From contig NZ_ANMO01000067.1 of assembly GCF_000338295.1 (NCBI RefSeq), positions 58,916 through 122,915 on the forward strand: a stretch of 64,000 nt of DNA. Direction: 5' to 3'. A program made the translations under genes and the position numbers. The notes under the pieces are model-generated. The model had not been told where the DNA came from. It made no database searches and worked only from the letters and a program-made list of their open reading frames with translations. This stretch comes from Rhodopirellula europaea 6C. Lineage in GTDB: Bacteria; Planctomycetota; Planctomycetia; Pirellulales; Pirellulaceae. Each line of letters begins with the position of its first letter. Position 1 is the first letter of the stretch. Below are positions 9,791-18,457 of the stretch, in pieces.

Positions 9791-10777
9791 TCAAAATTTC
9801 CAGCTGGCTTCGACGAACACGGCATCGTGCAAATCAAATTCGATCGCTTGCCGCTCATACTCAATCGACCGGTTGAAGACGTAACCGACCTCCACTCCCC
9901 AGCCACGATTGCCCGTCACGAGCGTTTCGTAGCCGCCGAAGACCCGAAGGCCATTCACGGTCAATTCATCGCTTTGACCGTCTCTGACGCCGCCTTCACG
10001 GGTCACCGCCCACGTGTTGCCACCGATTGAACCGCCGACAAATACCCAGCCTTCCGCCTGGCCCGGATCGACCCACAATCGTCGATTGATTTGCGGACGA
10101 GGCATCATCAAATCGATCTTCCATTCCGGCGTGGGAGTCCAGCTCAAACCAACCGCCGGCAACACGCCCAGGTCGCTGCGATCGAAGTAGACGGCGCCCA
10201 AAGACAGACTGAGATCGTCGCGGCACTGCCAATTGACCAGCCCCAAGCCAAACAAGCGAAACGCATTGTCGCTCGTTGTGAAGTCACTCCGCACCGATGG
10301 AGTTGCAATGACCATGGTTGAAATTCGCTCGTTCCACTTCTTGCGATGGAACAACGTGACACCGGTGCTGTAGAGCGTCTCTGGGGCATCGATGCCCGAC
10401 AAACCGCTCAGATGATCCGCCCTAAAGAATGGACGCACTCCGAGCAAGTTGTCGAGGCTTCCCAGAGGAATACCAGTGCTCAGCCGGACTTCCCAGAACG
10501 TTTCATCAAGCCCACCTGTGGTGCCTGGACCGACGGGAGCACCACTGCCATCCGCGAGGAACCCACCCAACAATTCGCCGCCTTGGAACACGCCACGACG
10601 AAAGTTCTCAAGCTCAATTTCCGGAGACTCGCGAACGAGCCATCGACTGGGGGCGTGCTGGATGGCCGCCGGTTGAGCCGACAACACTTGCATTGGCGGC
10701 GTTTGAGCGTATGCGGTTCCAGCGGTGAACCACAACAAGAAACCACCCAAAACAAACGATCGCACGCAATACACCAT
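9791..10777 (-). CDS. Putative outer-membrane beta-barrel protein (DUF6268-like)
   Basis: 328 residues from the ATG at 10777, chosen because it places a standard signal peptide first (FVLGGFLLWFTAGTAYAQ); an in-frame ATG at 10807 would add ten basic residues. The mature part shows alternating short amphipathic strands with aromatic girdles, such as VFVGGSIGGNTWAV and WGVEVGYVFNRSIEYE. It ends in the aromatic VEASWKF typical of outer-membrane barrels. The pattern resembles the DUF6268 family. No transported substrate can be inferred. It lies downstream of tRNA-Leu on the same strand. Confidence 0.6.
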   Translation of the reverse strand: MVYCVRSFVLGGFLLWFTAGTAYAQTPPMQVLSAQPAAIQHAPSRWLVRESPEIELENFRRGVFQGGELLGGFLADGSGAPVGPGTTGGLDETFWEVRLSTGIPLGSLDNLLGVRPFFRADHLSGLSGIDAPETLYSTGVTLFHRKKWNERISTMVIATPSVRSDFTTSDNAFRLFGLGLVNWQCRDDLSLSLGAVYFDRSDLGVLPAVGLSWTPTPEWKIDLMMPRPQINRRLWVDPGQAEGWVFVGGSIGGNTWAVTREGGVRDGQSDELTVNGLRVFGGYETLVTGNRGWGVEVGYVFNRSIEYERQAIEFDLHDAVFVEASWKF

Positions 10778-10832
10778 GCGACATCGATACCGTGTGGCCT
10801 CATCCATGAGGTTTCACTCGTTCAGATGGAAA

Positions 10833-10914
10833 TAGGGCTGACAGGAATCGAACCTGCACTCCCGAAGGAACTAGATCCTAAATCTAGCGCGTCTGCCAGT
10901 TCCGCCACAGCCCC
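10833..10914 (-). tRNA. tRNA-Leu (anticodon UAG)
   Basis: On the minus strand this folds as a class II tRNA. The acceptor arms are GGGGCTG and CAGCCCT (one G-U at the first pair), with D-arm TGGCGGAACTGGCAGACGCG and anticodon arm CTAGA-TTTAGGA-TCTAG with anticodon TAG. A short variable arm (TTCCTTCGGGAG) precedes the T-arm CAGGTTCGATTCCTG. The 3' CCA is not encoded. It follows rplI by about 150 bases on the same strand and could be part of that transcript. Confidence 0.96.
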
Positions 10915-11060
10915 GTGGCAACCAGACTCCGGCCTGGTCGTGTCTCAGTGCAACCCGTGCGAGCGTTCGACACGAAAGTCGAACATCGGTGCACGGTTGC
11001 GTAAATCTCTTCTGCCGTTTTGCGTCGCTGATTGCAACGCCAAAAATGTCGCAGTCCAAA

Positions 11061-11594
11061 TCAGCTGGCGCCTGGTTCGCCGCCTTCTGCCGCAACCGTT
11101 GGCACGACCCAAACCTTCAGGCTGGCATCGACTTCGCTGTGCAGGTGAATCTTCACCGTGTACAGCCCCAACTCTTTCAAAGGACCTTCCAAACGGATTT
11201 GGTCCTGAGCCAAGGTGATGCCACTGGCCTTGAGAGCGTCGACGATCTCGTGAGGTCCAACGCTGCCGTACAAGTGACCTTCGTCGTTGGCGTTGGCTTC
11301 GATCGTGATCGACTGCTTGGCCAATTCGTCGGCTTGTTCGCGGTAGCTTTTCAGCTTTTCCAATTCGATCGCACGCAATTTTTCGCGGTGCTTCTCGACC
11401 ATCCGTTTGTGGTGGTCGGTTGCGATCGTTGCCAAACCTTGCGGCAACAAGTAGTTCAACGCGTAACCAGGTTTGACTTCGACCAAGTCACCTTGGCGTC
11501 CGAGGTGTTCAACGTTGTGGATCAACAGCAGTTCGATACCGCCATTCTGGCCTTTTGGAAGCCGCTTGAAGTGGCTAGTCGCTGATTTTGACAT
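11061..11594 (-). CDS. rplI: 50S ribosomal protein bL9
   Basis: 177 residues. The N-terminal rRNA-binding domain is clear (LLLIHNVEHLGRQGDLVEVK, then GYALNYLLPQGLA), followed by the long connecting helix and the C-terminal domain (LYGSVGPHEIVDAL). Compared with typical bL9 it has about 19 extra basic residues at the start (MSKSATSHFKRLPKGQNGG). No internal start codon would remove them, so the extension appears real. It closes the conserved bL25-pth-bS6-ssb-bL9 block, 78 bases after ssb. It binds 23S rRNA near the L1 stalk. Confidence 0.96.
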   Translation of the reverse strand: MSKSATSHFKRLPKGQNGGIELLLIHNVEHLGRQGDLVEVKPGYALNYLLPQGLATIATDHHKRMVEKHREKLRAIELEKLKSYREQADELAKQSITIEANANDEGHLYGSVGPHEIVDALKASGITLAQDQIRLEGPLKELGLYTVKIHLHSEVDASLKVWVVPTVAAEGGEPGAS

Positions 11595-11672
11595 GGTTCA
11601 GGGTCGAAGGATAAAGGGTTCTGATTCGGGATGATCGGAGATGATCGAAAACGTCACTTGGCGGGTTGGATG

Positions 11673-12176
11673 CTAGAACGGGATGTCCGGTTCGTCGTAA
11701 CCAGGGCCGTCTCCGGTCGGTTGTGAATCATGCGAGGAAGGAGTATTGGAATTGACGTAATTGGAACGTTGCGATTCGGCAGGAGCCCCACCGGAATTCG
11801 GTCGCGAAGCAGCGGGTCTTCCGCCTCCACCACCGCCACCGGAATCACCTCGGCCGCCGATCATTTGCATGCGTTCGCCGATCACTTTGACCTTAGAGCG
11901 CTTCTGACCGTCTTTTTCCCACGTGTCCTGTTTCAGACGGCCTTCGACGAAGATCGGTGAACCTTTGGAAAGGTATTCACTGGCAACTTCTGCGGTGCGT
12001 CCAAACAGCGTGATCTCGAAGAACGAAACATCTTCAACCCACTGTCCATCGGACGCCTTGCGTTTTTCGTTGACTGCGATCGAAAACTCCGCGACGGCCA
12101 TTCCGCTGGGCAAGTAACGCAGTTCGATGTCGCGGGTCAAATTACCCATCAACATCACGCGGTTAAAACTTGCCAT
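11673..12176 (-). CDS. ssb: Single-stranded DNA-binding protein
   Basis: 167 residues. The OB-fold occupies residues 1-110 ([53 protein letters not shown]). A Gly/Ser/Pro-rich linker follows, ending in the acidic tip DEPDIPF, the conserved protein-interaction tail of bacterial SSB. It acts in replication, repair and recombination. Located 34 bases after rpsF on the same strand, the usual rpsF-ssb arrangement (rpsR is absent here). Confidence 0.97.
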   Translation of the reverse strand: MASFNRVMLMGNLTRDIELRYLPSGMAVAEFSIAVNEKRKASDGQWVEDVSFFEITLFGRTAEVASEYLSKGSPIFVEGRLKQDTWEKDGQKRSKVKVIGERMQMIGGRGDSGGGGGGGRPAASRPNSGGAPAESQRSNYVNSNTPSSHDSQPTGDGPGYDEPDIPF

Positions 12177-12210
12177 GGTTGTGTCCTCCCGGAATTCGAG
12201 TCAATCGCGA

Positions 12211-12633
12211 TTAAGCATCGGCGGTTTCAGCAACCGCTTCGCCAGTGCTTTCGGTCGACTCATCGTCGGAACCTTCCGCACCAGCTGGTCCGGTGAAGTG
12301 TTCACCACGAGCGTTGGCGAGGATTGGCTCGACCAAGCGTGGATCCAACTTGATGGTCAGTTCACGAATGACGGGCTCAGCCAATGCGAAAGCGCGAGCC
12401 AATTGAGTCAAGTTCGGGCCTTCCATGCTGAAATAGATCAGGTAGTAGGTGCCCTTTTGGTGCTTGTCGATTGGATAAGCAAGCTTTTGCTCCATCCACA
12501 TCCGACTGACTTGCACTTCACCACCGTTCTCGGCGATCAGCTCTTCGAGCTGTTTGGCGACGCCACCGGGATCGCGTGCGTAGTGATTGCTATCGAGGAT
12601 GAACAGCGTTTCGTAAGTGTTGACTTTTGCCAC
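12211..12633 (-). CDS. rpsF: 30S ribosomal protein bS6
   Basis: 140 residues from a GTG at 12633 (V/MAKVNTYETLFILDSN). An upstream ATG in the same frame would run into the end of pth, so the GTG is preferred. The ferredoxin-like bS6 core is evident (YETLFILD, MEQKLAYPIDKHQKGTYYLI, FALAEPVIRELTIK), with an acidic C-terminal tail of about 30 residues (GSDDESTESTGEAVAETADA). It binds uS15/bS18 in the platform of the small subunit. Lies 41 bases after pth and just upstream of ssb. Confidence 0.95.
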   Translation of the reverse strand: MAKVNTYETLFILDSNHYARDPGGVAKQLEELIAENGGEVQVSRMWMEQKLAYPIDKHQKGTYYLIYFSMEGPNLTQLARAFALAEPVIRELTIKLDPRLVEPILANARGEHFTGPAGAEGSDDESTESTGEAVAETADA

Positions 12634-12674
12634 GGGAAAGATCGCGGGAGGTGCGGGTACGGGAAAAAAATTGA

Positions 12675-13247
12675 CTAAGTGCCGCTGGCGGCATTGTAAC
12701 GGTTCATGGCTTCCGTCACTCCGTTGGCCACCCAGCAAGCGGTGGCGTCACAGGAATGCACGATGGCATGTTCCATTTCTTCTAGTTCGGTTTTGTCAAA
12801 CTTGCCCAAAACATAATCAGACACCTGCCATTTCGCTGGCGGACGCCCAATTCCGATCTTTAGTCTCGCCCATTGTTCGCTGCCGAGGTGACGAATGATG
12901 TCGACCAGGCCTTTTTGACCACCAGCGGAACCAGATCGTCGCAATCGAACGCGACCGGTTTCGAGGTTCAAGTCATCACAAATGACGAGGATGTCTTCCG
13001 GGGAAAGTTTGTAAAAATCCATTGCCTTGCGGACACTTTGCCCACTGGCGTTCATGTATGTGTGCGGGCAAAGCACCAAAACCTTTTCGTTTTCGATGCG
13101 ACACTCGCTGATCTCTCCCTCAAATTTGGTCGTCGGGGGAGAACCGACATACCGACGCACGAGGGCGTCGGCGACCATGAATCCAATGTTGTGGCGGGTT
13201 TGGTCGTATTTGCGACCAGGGTTACCCAAGCCGACGACTAACTTCAC
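12675..13247 (-). CDS. pth: Peptidyl-tRNA hydrolase
   Basis: 190 residues, the usual length. VVGLGNPGRKYDQTRHNIGF contains the catalytic His19 and Asn9. HTYMNASGQSV, VICDDLNLETGRVRLR (the conserved catalytic Asp) and SAGGQKGLVDIIRHLG are the other Pth signatures. It recycles peptidyl-tRNAs released from stalled ribosomes. The start codon overlaps the stop of the bL25 gene by four bases (ATGA), suggesting translational coupling. Confidence 0.97.
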   Translation of the reverse strand: MKLVVGLGNPGRKYDQTRHNIGFMVADALVRRYVGSPPTTKFEGEISECRIENEKVLVLCPHTYMNASGQSVRKAMDFYKLSPEDILVICDDLNLETGRVRLRRSGSAGGQKGLVDIIRHLGSEQWARLKIGIGRPPAKWQVSDYVLGKFDKTELEEMEHAIVHSCDATACWVANGVTEAMNRYNAASGT

Positions 13248-13861
13248 TCTTCTGCTTCGCCGGAGCCTTTGCTGATCACCTCAGGTTCCGCCAAGGAGTC
13301 ACCAGCTTCGGCGATTTCTTCGTCGCGTCGAGCTTCGATGTGTGTGATGACGACATCACCGTCGGTGATCAGTTCAACGCCTTCAGGAAGCGTCAGATCA
13401 CCGGCGGTTTTGTGCTCGCCAACACCCAACTCGGAGACTTCCAGAATCAAGTGGTCAGGAATCGATCCGGCTGAGCAACGAATTTCGACTTCGTGGACGT
13501 TTTCCAGCAACATCCCGCCTTCGCGAACGCCAACGGCTTCGCCATGAAGCACGATTGGCACGCCCAATTCGACTTTTTCCTTCAGGTTGACTCGAATCAG
13601 GTCCATGTGCAGGACTTCGATGCCCAATGGATCCCACTGCATGTCGCTGACCAGGGCGGTCTCATCGACATCGCCGGACAGTTGAACAGTTTTGCTGTGG
13701 TGACGAAGCAGACCTTTGACTTGTGCCGAAGGAACAGCCAAGTGTTCGTTGGCTTCGCCGTGACCGTACAGGACGGCAGGAACATGACCGTCGCGACGCA
13801 AACGGCGAGTGGCGGCCGTGCCGGTGGATTCACGTTTGGTGACTTGAATGACGTCCGTCAT
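13244..13861 (-). CDS. rplY: 50S ribosomal protein bL25 (CTC family)
   Basis: 205 residues from the ATG at 13861 (MTDVIQVTKRESTGTAATRR); a slightly longer frame to 13882 adds no conserved sequence. The N-terminal L25 domain (RLRRDGHVPAVLYGHGEAN) is followed by the C-terminal TL5/CTC beta domain (VELGVPIVLHGEAVGVREGG, DVVITHIEAR). It binds 5S rRNA. First gene of the bL25-pth-bS6-ssb-bL9 block; the intrinsic terminator of the upstream gene at 13947-13969 separates the two transcription units. Confidence 0.95.
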   Translation of the reverse strand: MTDVIQVTKRESTGTAATRRLRRDGHVPAVLYGHGEANEHLAVPSAQVKGLLRHHSKTVQLSGDVDETALVSDMQWDPLGIEVLHMDLIRVNLKEKVELGVPIVLHGEAVGVREGGMLLENVHEVEIRCSAGSIPDHLILEVSELGVGEHKTAGDLTLPEGVELITDGDVVITHIEARRDEEIAEAGDSLAEPEVISKGSGEAEE

Positions 13862-13946
13862 AACGGGGACCGACCTGGGCAATGAAAGTGGATATGGAAG
13901 GGGAAAACCGCTTTGAAATCGTGTTCGCAGCCATCATCGTTGAATC

Positions 13947-13969
13947 AAAAACGGCACTTTGAGAAGTGC
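13947..13969 (-). terminator. Intrinsic terminator of the clpX-downstream gene unit
   Basis: On the minus strand GCACTT and AAGTGC form a 6-bp stem around a CTCA loop, followed after two bases by TTTTT. It lies about 90 bases after the stop at 14060 and before the bL25 start, so it should end the clpX transcription unit. Confidence 0.65.
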
Positions 13970-14059
13970 GATTCCGAACACGGGGCGCGGGATTCCTGGC
14001 GGAGCAATTTTTCGAAGCACGGCAGTATGCCGATTTCCGGCCTGCCTGCAAGGCCAAAA

Positions 14060-15055
14060 CTACCTGTTTTGCGTCTCCGATCCAGTCGCACTGGCAATCG
14101 CATCGTTGATCGCTTCCAGCATTCCACCCAGCGACGCATTGTCAAACGTTCGATTTCCCAAATGCTCTCGCAAAGCGGGAGTCCATGAAACCTGCGTCTT
14201 GCCAGGCAATCGCTGCAGTGCAAATGCCCGGTCACTGGGTATCGTCCAGGAGATTTCGTCGCCATCGACATGAATGGCCCGATCCTCGACGGTGTCAGCC
14301 GGAATCAGATGAATCGGCATTGCGGACTCGATCGCCCACTGTTTTGCCCCCGGAGGAGTGATTTCTTCGTTCAACAACCAAACCGCCGTCGCCGTTCGCC
14401 CGGTCGTCGGGTGCGTCCAAATCAGATGCCGCATCCGGCGATCAACATGCTGACCATTGATCGCCATCACAGCGGTGACATCGAAGACAATCAACGACGT
14501 GGTCTGGATCACCACAATCGGCGGATCCATCATCGCTTCGTTCTTGGCCAACACGCGAGTGGCGATCATTCCCAGATCAGCACCGAGCGACTCCGCTTTC
14601 TCTGACGTGACGACCGTCGGACGCTTGCCAATCTTGTAGGAATGCCCCAGCCCGACTTCGCGAAGCTGGTACTTGCCGTCCTGCTGAACAACCGTGGCCA
14701 TGATCGCCAATCCAAACAGGCTGCTGTTTTGGCGAACCACTTCGATCACGTCATCGACATCACCGTGGGTCAGCTTGGGTGTGCCCAGAAACAACAACTG
14801 ATTGAATCGATCGCGTGGCATCGATTGGGCGACCAAACCAGCCGGCAACCGAACAACACCCGAATCCACGCCCCACGCCGCTTTGGCAATTGGCGGTTGC
14901 GCAGACGCGAAATTCGAACCAGTGATCGATGCCAGGACCAACGTCCCGGCAATCAGGGCGCACCAAACGGCAAACGCCAAGCCAACCTGAGACAGGCGGG
15001 CTTGGCGATGCGAGTCAGACTTCAACGAATGGATTCGTATCATCAGATGATTCAA
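14060..15055 (-). CDS. Hypothetical exported or membrane-anchored protein
   Basis: 331 residues. A basic N-terminus (about 22 residues) is followed by one hydrophobic segment at about residues 25-50 (VGLAFAVWCALIAGTLVLASI), then a soluble domain. Notable stretches are VAQSMPRDRFNQLLFLGTP, MDPPIVVIQTTSLIVFDVTA and WTHPTTGRTATAVWLL. I do not recognise a family. It begins seven bases after the clpX stop codon on the same strand, so the two are almost certainly co-transcribed; any role in proteolysis or envelope stress would be conjecture. Confidence 0.75.
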   Translation of the reverse strand: MNHLMIRIHSLKSDSHRQARLSQVGLAFAVWCALIAGTLVLASITGSNFASAQPPIAKAAWGVDSGVVRLPAGLVAQSMPRDRFNQLLFLGTPKLTHGDVDDVIEVVRQNSSLFGLAIMATVVQQDGKYQLREVGLGHSYKIGKRPTVVTSEKAESLGADLGMIATRVLAKNEAMMDPPIVVIQTTSLIVFDVTAVMAINGQHVDRRMRHLIWTHPTTGRTATAVWLLNEEITPPGAKQWAIESAMPIHLIPADTVEDRAIHVDGDEISWTIPSDRAFALQRLPGKTQVSWTPALREHLGNRTFDNASLGGMLEAINDAIASATGSETQNR

Positions 15056-15061
15056 AGGTGC

Positions 15062-16345
15062 CTAGGCACTCTTGGTCGTTGGCATTTTGAACAAGTCTTG
15101 CTTGCCGGTCACGATCGCTTCGTCAATCGTGTAAACCTTGCCGGCTTCTTGTTCCGGCAGGTCATACATGATGTCCAGCATCACGTCTTCCATGATGCCT
15201 CGCAAACCACGAGCCCCGACGCCCTTGTCGACCGCTTTCTTCGCGATCGCATGCAAGGCTTCTTCGGTGAACTCAAGTTCGCAATTTTCCATCGCGAACA
15301 ACGCTTGGTACTGCTTGACCAATGAGTTCTTTGGTTCGGTCAGAACTTGAATCAGACCTTCCAAGTCGAGCGGCTGCAGGTAACTGATGACCGGCATCCG
15401 ACCAACGAGCTCAGGAATCAAGCCGAACTTCAGGATGTCCTCGGTTTGGACTTGAGCAACCAATTCGCCCGGAGTTTGCTCGTTGCGGACATTGGCACCT
15501 TCGCCAAATCCGAGCGTACGATGGCCGAGACGACGGCGAATGATCTCTTCAATTCCGACGAACGTTCCGCCGCAGATGAACAGAATGTTGCTCGTGTCCA
15601 ACTGGATGTACTGTTGCTCGGGATGCTTGCGTCCGCCTTGCGGTGGAACATTGGCAACGGTGCCTTCCAGCATTTTCAGCAAGCTTTGCTGAACGCCTTC
15701 GCCCGACACGTCACGAGTGATCGAGACATTGCCGTTCGTGCTGCCGATCTTGTCCACTTCGTCGATGTACAAAATCCCACGCTGAGCGGCTTCGACATCG
15801 AAGTCGGCTGCGTGCAACAACTTCAGCAACAGGTTCTCGACGTCTTCGCCAACGTAACCCGCCTCGGTCAATGTGGTCGCATCGCCGATGGCGAAGGGCA
15901 CGTTCAACATGCGAGCGAGTGAGCGAGCCAGCAATGTTTTGCCGCTTCCCGTTGGCCCGGCCAACAGAATGTTGCTCTTCTCGATCTCGACTTCGCCGTT
16001 GCTGCCATCGGCACCATTGCTGAGTCGTTTGTAGTGGTTGTGAACAGCCACCGCCAAAACGCGTTTGGCTGAACCTTGACCGATGACATAGTTGTCCAGG
16101 TGCTCAACGATCGACCGCGGCGACGGGATATCGCTGAACAATGACTTGGACGGACCGCGACGACGTTGTTCCTGGTCCAGAATGGATTGACACAGGTCAA
16201 TGCACTCGGCACAGATGTAAACGTCTCCGGGGCCTTCGACGAGGGGACCGACGTCACGGTAACTCTTACGACAGAAGCTGCAAAACGCATTCTTCTTCGT
16301 CGCTGCGCTGCCGCGGCGAGAGTTCGAAGTTTCCTTGGTGGGCAT
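15062..16345 (-). CDS. clpX: ATP-dependent Clp protease ATP-binding subunit ClpX
   Basis: 427 residues from the ATG at 16345, preceded by AGGAG at suitable spacing; the longer frame to 16462 lacks this. The zinc-binding domain has CSFC and CAEC pairs (residues about 22-50). The AAA+ core has Walker A GPTGSGKT, Walker [11 protein letters not shown], sensor and arginine-finger regions ([12 protein letters not shown]) and the closing [20 protein letters not shown]. It unfolds substrates for ClpP. ClpP is not in this window. The downstream gene follows by seven bases. Confidence 0.97.
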   Translation of the reverse strand: MPTKETSNSRRGSAATKKNAFCSFCRKSYRDVGPLVEGPGDVYICAECIDLCQSILDQEQRRRGPSKSLFSDIPSPRSIVEHLDNYVIGQGSAKRVLAVAVHNHYKRLSNGADGSNGEVEIEKSNILLAGPTGSGKTLLARSLARMLNVPFAIGDATTLTEAGYVGEDVENLLLKLLHAADFDVEAAQRGILYIDEVDKIGSTNGNVSITRDVSGEGVQQSLLKMLEGTVANVPPQGGRKHPEQQYIQLDTSNILFICGGTFVGIEEIIRRRLGHRTLGFGEGANVRNEQTPGELVAQVQTEDILKFGLIPELVGRMPVISYLQPLDLEGLIQVLTEPKNSLVKQYQALFAMENCELEFTEEALHAIAKKAVDKGVGARGLRGIMEDVMLDIMYDLPEQEAGKVYTIDEAIVTGKQDLFKMPTTKSA

Positions 16346-16781
16346 ACACGACTCCTTACTTTTATGAGTCCAACATTGCGGGCTCGTCCCTCGGCGTCGG
16401 CGGATGACGATCAATGAGGTTTTCGCGAGCAATCGAGCGCCAACACCGTATTCGGCGTTCACGCTTTATTGTACGCGATTCCTCGCATCCACCGAACATT
16501 GAAGGCGCGTTCTCGCAAAAGAACTCGACACATCGAACGGATCGGCCACGACTCGAATGCTTTTCAACACCTAGCGACCCGGATTTGCATCCGAATCAAC
16601 CCGCGCCGAAGGAACATCCTTGTCCTCGAAGCTCGAGCCACTCGTGGTTTGGTAATGGGTTTCATCGTTTGTCGATGATTGGTATGCCCGAGAATTGGGA
16701 GGGCGAACCATCGACGGTTATTGGGTAGCAACGCGGTCGGTTGTCATCGGCGACTCACCGTTTCTCCGGTGCCTTGTTCGT
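16346..16781. other. Intergenic region upstream of clpX
   Basis: A 436-bp stretch with no supported gene. It presumably contains the clpX promoter near 16346-16470. A small hairpin (CACCG / CGGTG, 16756-16771) lies just after the neighbouring small gene's stop codon. Nothing else stands out. Confidence 0.5.
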
Positions 16782-17138
16782 TCAGGTTCGCGATTCATTC
16801 TCGCCCTCTTCGTCAAGACGAGGAGGAGGGGAAGGATCGCGACCGGAATCGGCCTGGGAGGCGGAGGGAACCGGAGGATCAGTCGTCGAAGCGGAAGTTG
16901 ACCGCCTTGCTGCTTGTATAGTTCGGAATTCCTCTTCGCTTATGTCACCTTTGCGTCGCATTTCTTCCAGGTTTGCAAACACTTCTGAGGTGCCTAGCTG
17001 GTCGTCAGTGTTGTAGTCGCGCAACCTTGCCAACACCCAAAATGCGAGTGCAATCAAGATGGCTAGAACCACTAGAGCAATGCCAGCCTGCACGGCCGGT
17101 TTTGCAATCACATCTGTCACAACCGAGACTTCGTTCAT
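16782..17138 (-). CDS. Small membrane protein with SHOCT-like segment
   Basis: 118 residues. One transmembrane helix at about residues 17-38 (AGIALVVLAILIALAFWVLA) is followed by a SHOCT-like stretch (LEEMRRKGDISEEEFRTI, residues about 57-74). The C-terminal tail is Pro/Ser/Asp-rich and low in complexity. SHOCT-like helices often mediate oligomerisation at the end of small membrane proteins. It stands alone between the TIM-barrel gene upstream and clpX downstream, all on the minus strand. Function unknown. Confidence 0.7.
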   Translation of the reverse strand: MNEVSVVTDVIAKPAVQAGIALVVLAILIALAFWVLARLRDYNTDDQLGTSEVFANLEEMRRKGDISEEEFRTIQAARRSTSASTTDPPVPSASQADSGRDPSPPPRLDEEGENESRT

Positions 17139-17281
17139 TGCTGCTGATTTGGAAGTTCGGCACCGCCGCCAACTCTCGCAAGAGTCCTTGCCGGTGCTCT
17201 TTGATCATAGGAGTGTCCCGGTTGGCCGGTCCACTTGCAATTGTCGCAAAAAACGAGGCTTTTGGGTTTCACAAGTTCGTT

Positions 17282-18232
17282 TCACGCCTGCTCACAAGCC
17301 TGGCGCCACCATCGGCACTGCATCAAATGCTGCATTCCTAGACGCGGGATTCGCAACCCTTGTTCGCAATGCCCTTCGACCCGAGCGATCAAGGGACCGT
17401 CGAATCCCATTTTCCCCAATGTCTCGGTAACACGGCGAAGCGTCAGCTCTCCGGTGCCGATCGGCGTGTCATCGCGTCCGACCGTCCCCAGCGGCAAATC
17501 ACGAGGCGGTTGCCCCGGCCAACGGTGATCGCACAAATACACCAGCTTCAGCCGCTCAGCGTTCCGCTGCAAACGAGCCCCCAGCGGCATCTCGCCCGCC
17601 GAAACCATTTCGCCCAAATCAGCCGCCAAACCCAAATCCACTCCGTCGGGAAGCCACTGACACATCCGCTCAAACTCGGCGACGCTCGAGATCGCGTGTC
17701 CCGTCGCCGGCCGGAGCGCGATCGAAACGCCCCGCTGCTGAGCAAACGAGGCCAGCGATTCCAGCCGCGACGCTAGTCGCTCCAAATCCGCCTCGCTCAA
17801 TCCCGGCGAAAACTCGTCCCTCGGCCAGACTCCCGATCCCAGGGTCAAAACGGTGCCCGGCAACCGCTCGGCCATCCGAATCCAGTGCTGACACCAATCC
17901 AAGGCGGCCTGACTGCTATCGGCATTCGAATCCGCCAGAGAAGGCATCGCGGCTTTTTCGCGATCCAGGACAAACGAGGATTCGGTATCGATCACCACCC
18001 GGCAACGATGCAATCGTGCCTCATCCAGAAAACGATCCCAGGAGTCGGTTTCAGGGCCGCGAGCTTGGCTGGACAAGGCCCCATCCGCCGCCAAACCGTT
18101 CTCCCAGGCCAAAATTCCTCTTCTTGGCCGAACCGCGACGCAGCGATATCCCATCGACACCAGGGGTTCGATCGTCGAGACCGGGTCGTGCAATAACAAC
18201 CCGCCTGTGTGGTAACCCGGCGTCATCGGCAT
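17282..18232 (-). CDS. Sugar phosphate isomerase/epimerase-like TIM-barrel protein
   Basis: 316 residues from the ATG at 18232, which has AAGG upstream; the longer frame adds no family sequence. The fold resembles xylose isomerase-like (AP endonuclease family 2) enzymes, with successive strands ending in acidic or histidine residues: CRVVIDTESSFV, GVSIALRPATGH, VDLGLAADLGEM, LKLVYLCDHRWPG, and a terminal PLIARVEG. Strand-end Glu/Asp/His residues probably bind a metal. The substrate is unknown. It lies head-to-head with the MFS transporter gene, 225 bases apart, but no functional link is demonstrated. Confidence 0.65.
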   Translation of the reverse strand: MPMTPGYHTGGLLLHDPVSTIEPLVSMGYRCVAVRPRRGILAWENGLAADGALSSQARGPETDSWDRFLDEARLHRCRVVIDTESSFVLDREKAAMPSLADSNADSSQAALDWCQHWIRMAERLPGTVLTLGSGVWPRDEFSPGLSEADLERLASRLESLASFAQQRGVSIALRPATGHAISSVAEFERMCQWLPDGVDLGLAADLGEMVSAGEMPLGARLQRNAERLKLVYLCDHRWPGQPPRDLPLGTVGRDDTPIGTGELTLRRVTETLGKMGFDGPLIARVEGHCEQGLRIPRLGMQHLMQCRWWRQACEQA

Positions 18233-18457
18233 GATGGTAACCTTGCGTCTCGAATCATCGCTCCCTTTCGGTGGCTCCCAAACGGATTCATCTGGAAGTG
18301 AACAGACAAACCTCGAAGAATGCGCAAACGGCTCAGCGTCCAACGGGCACTTTGCTCGGTAGACGGCAATCCCTCTTCCGAGCAGCACCGCTCAAAACTC
18401 TGCTGCCGTTTCCGCCCTGTCTTCGCTCAACTCGCTTTCCACTGTAACTGAATCTCC

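Noticed and set aside
10346..11218. A 290-codon frame spanning tRNA-Leu and parts of two genes
   Set aside because: It reads through a clear tRNA and is antisense to bL9 and the barrel gene.
16414..16728. Short frames upstream of clpX
   Set aside because: Arg/His-rich products with no start signal; the region is better explained as promoter and spacer.
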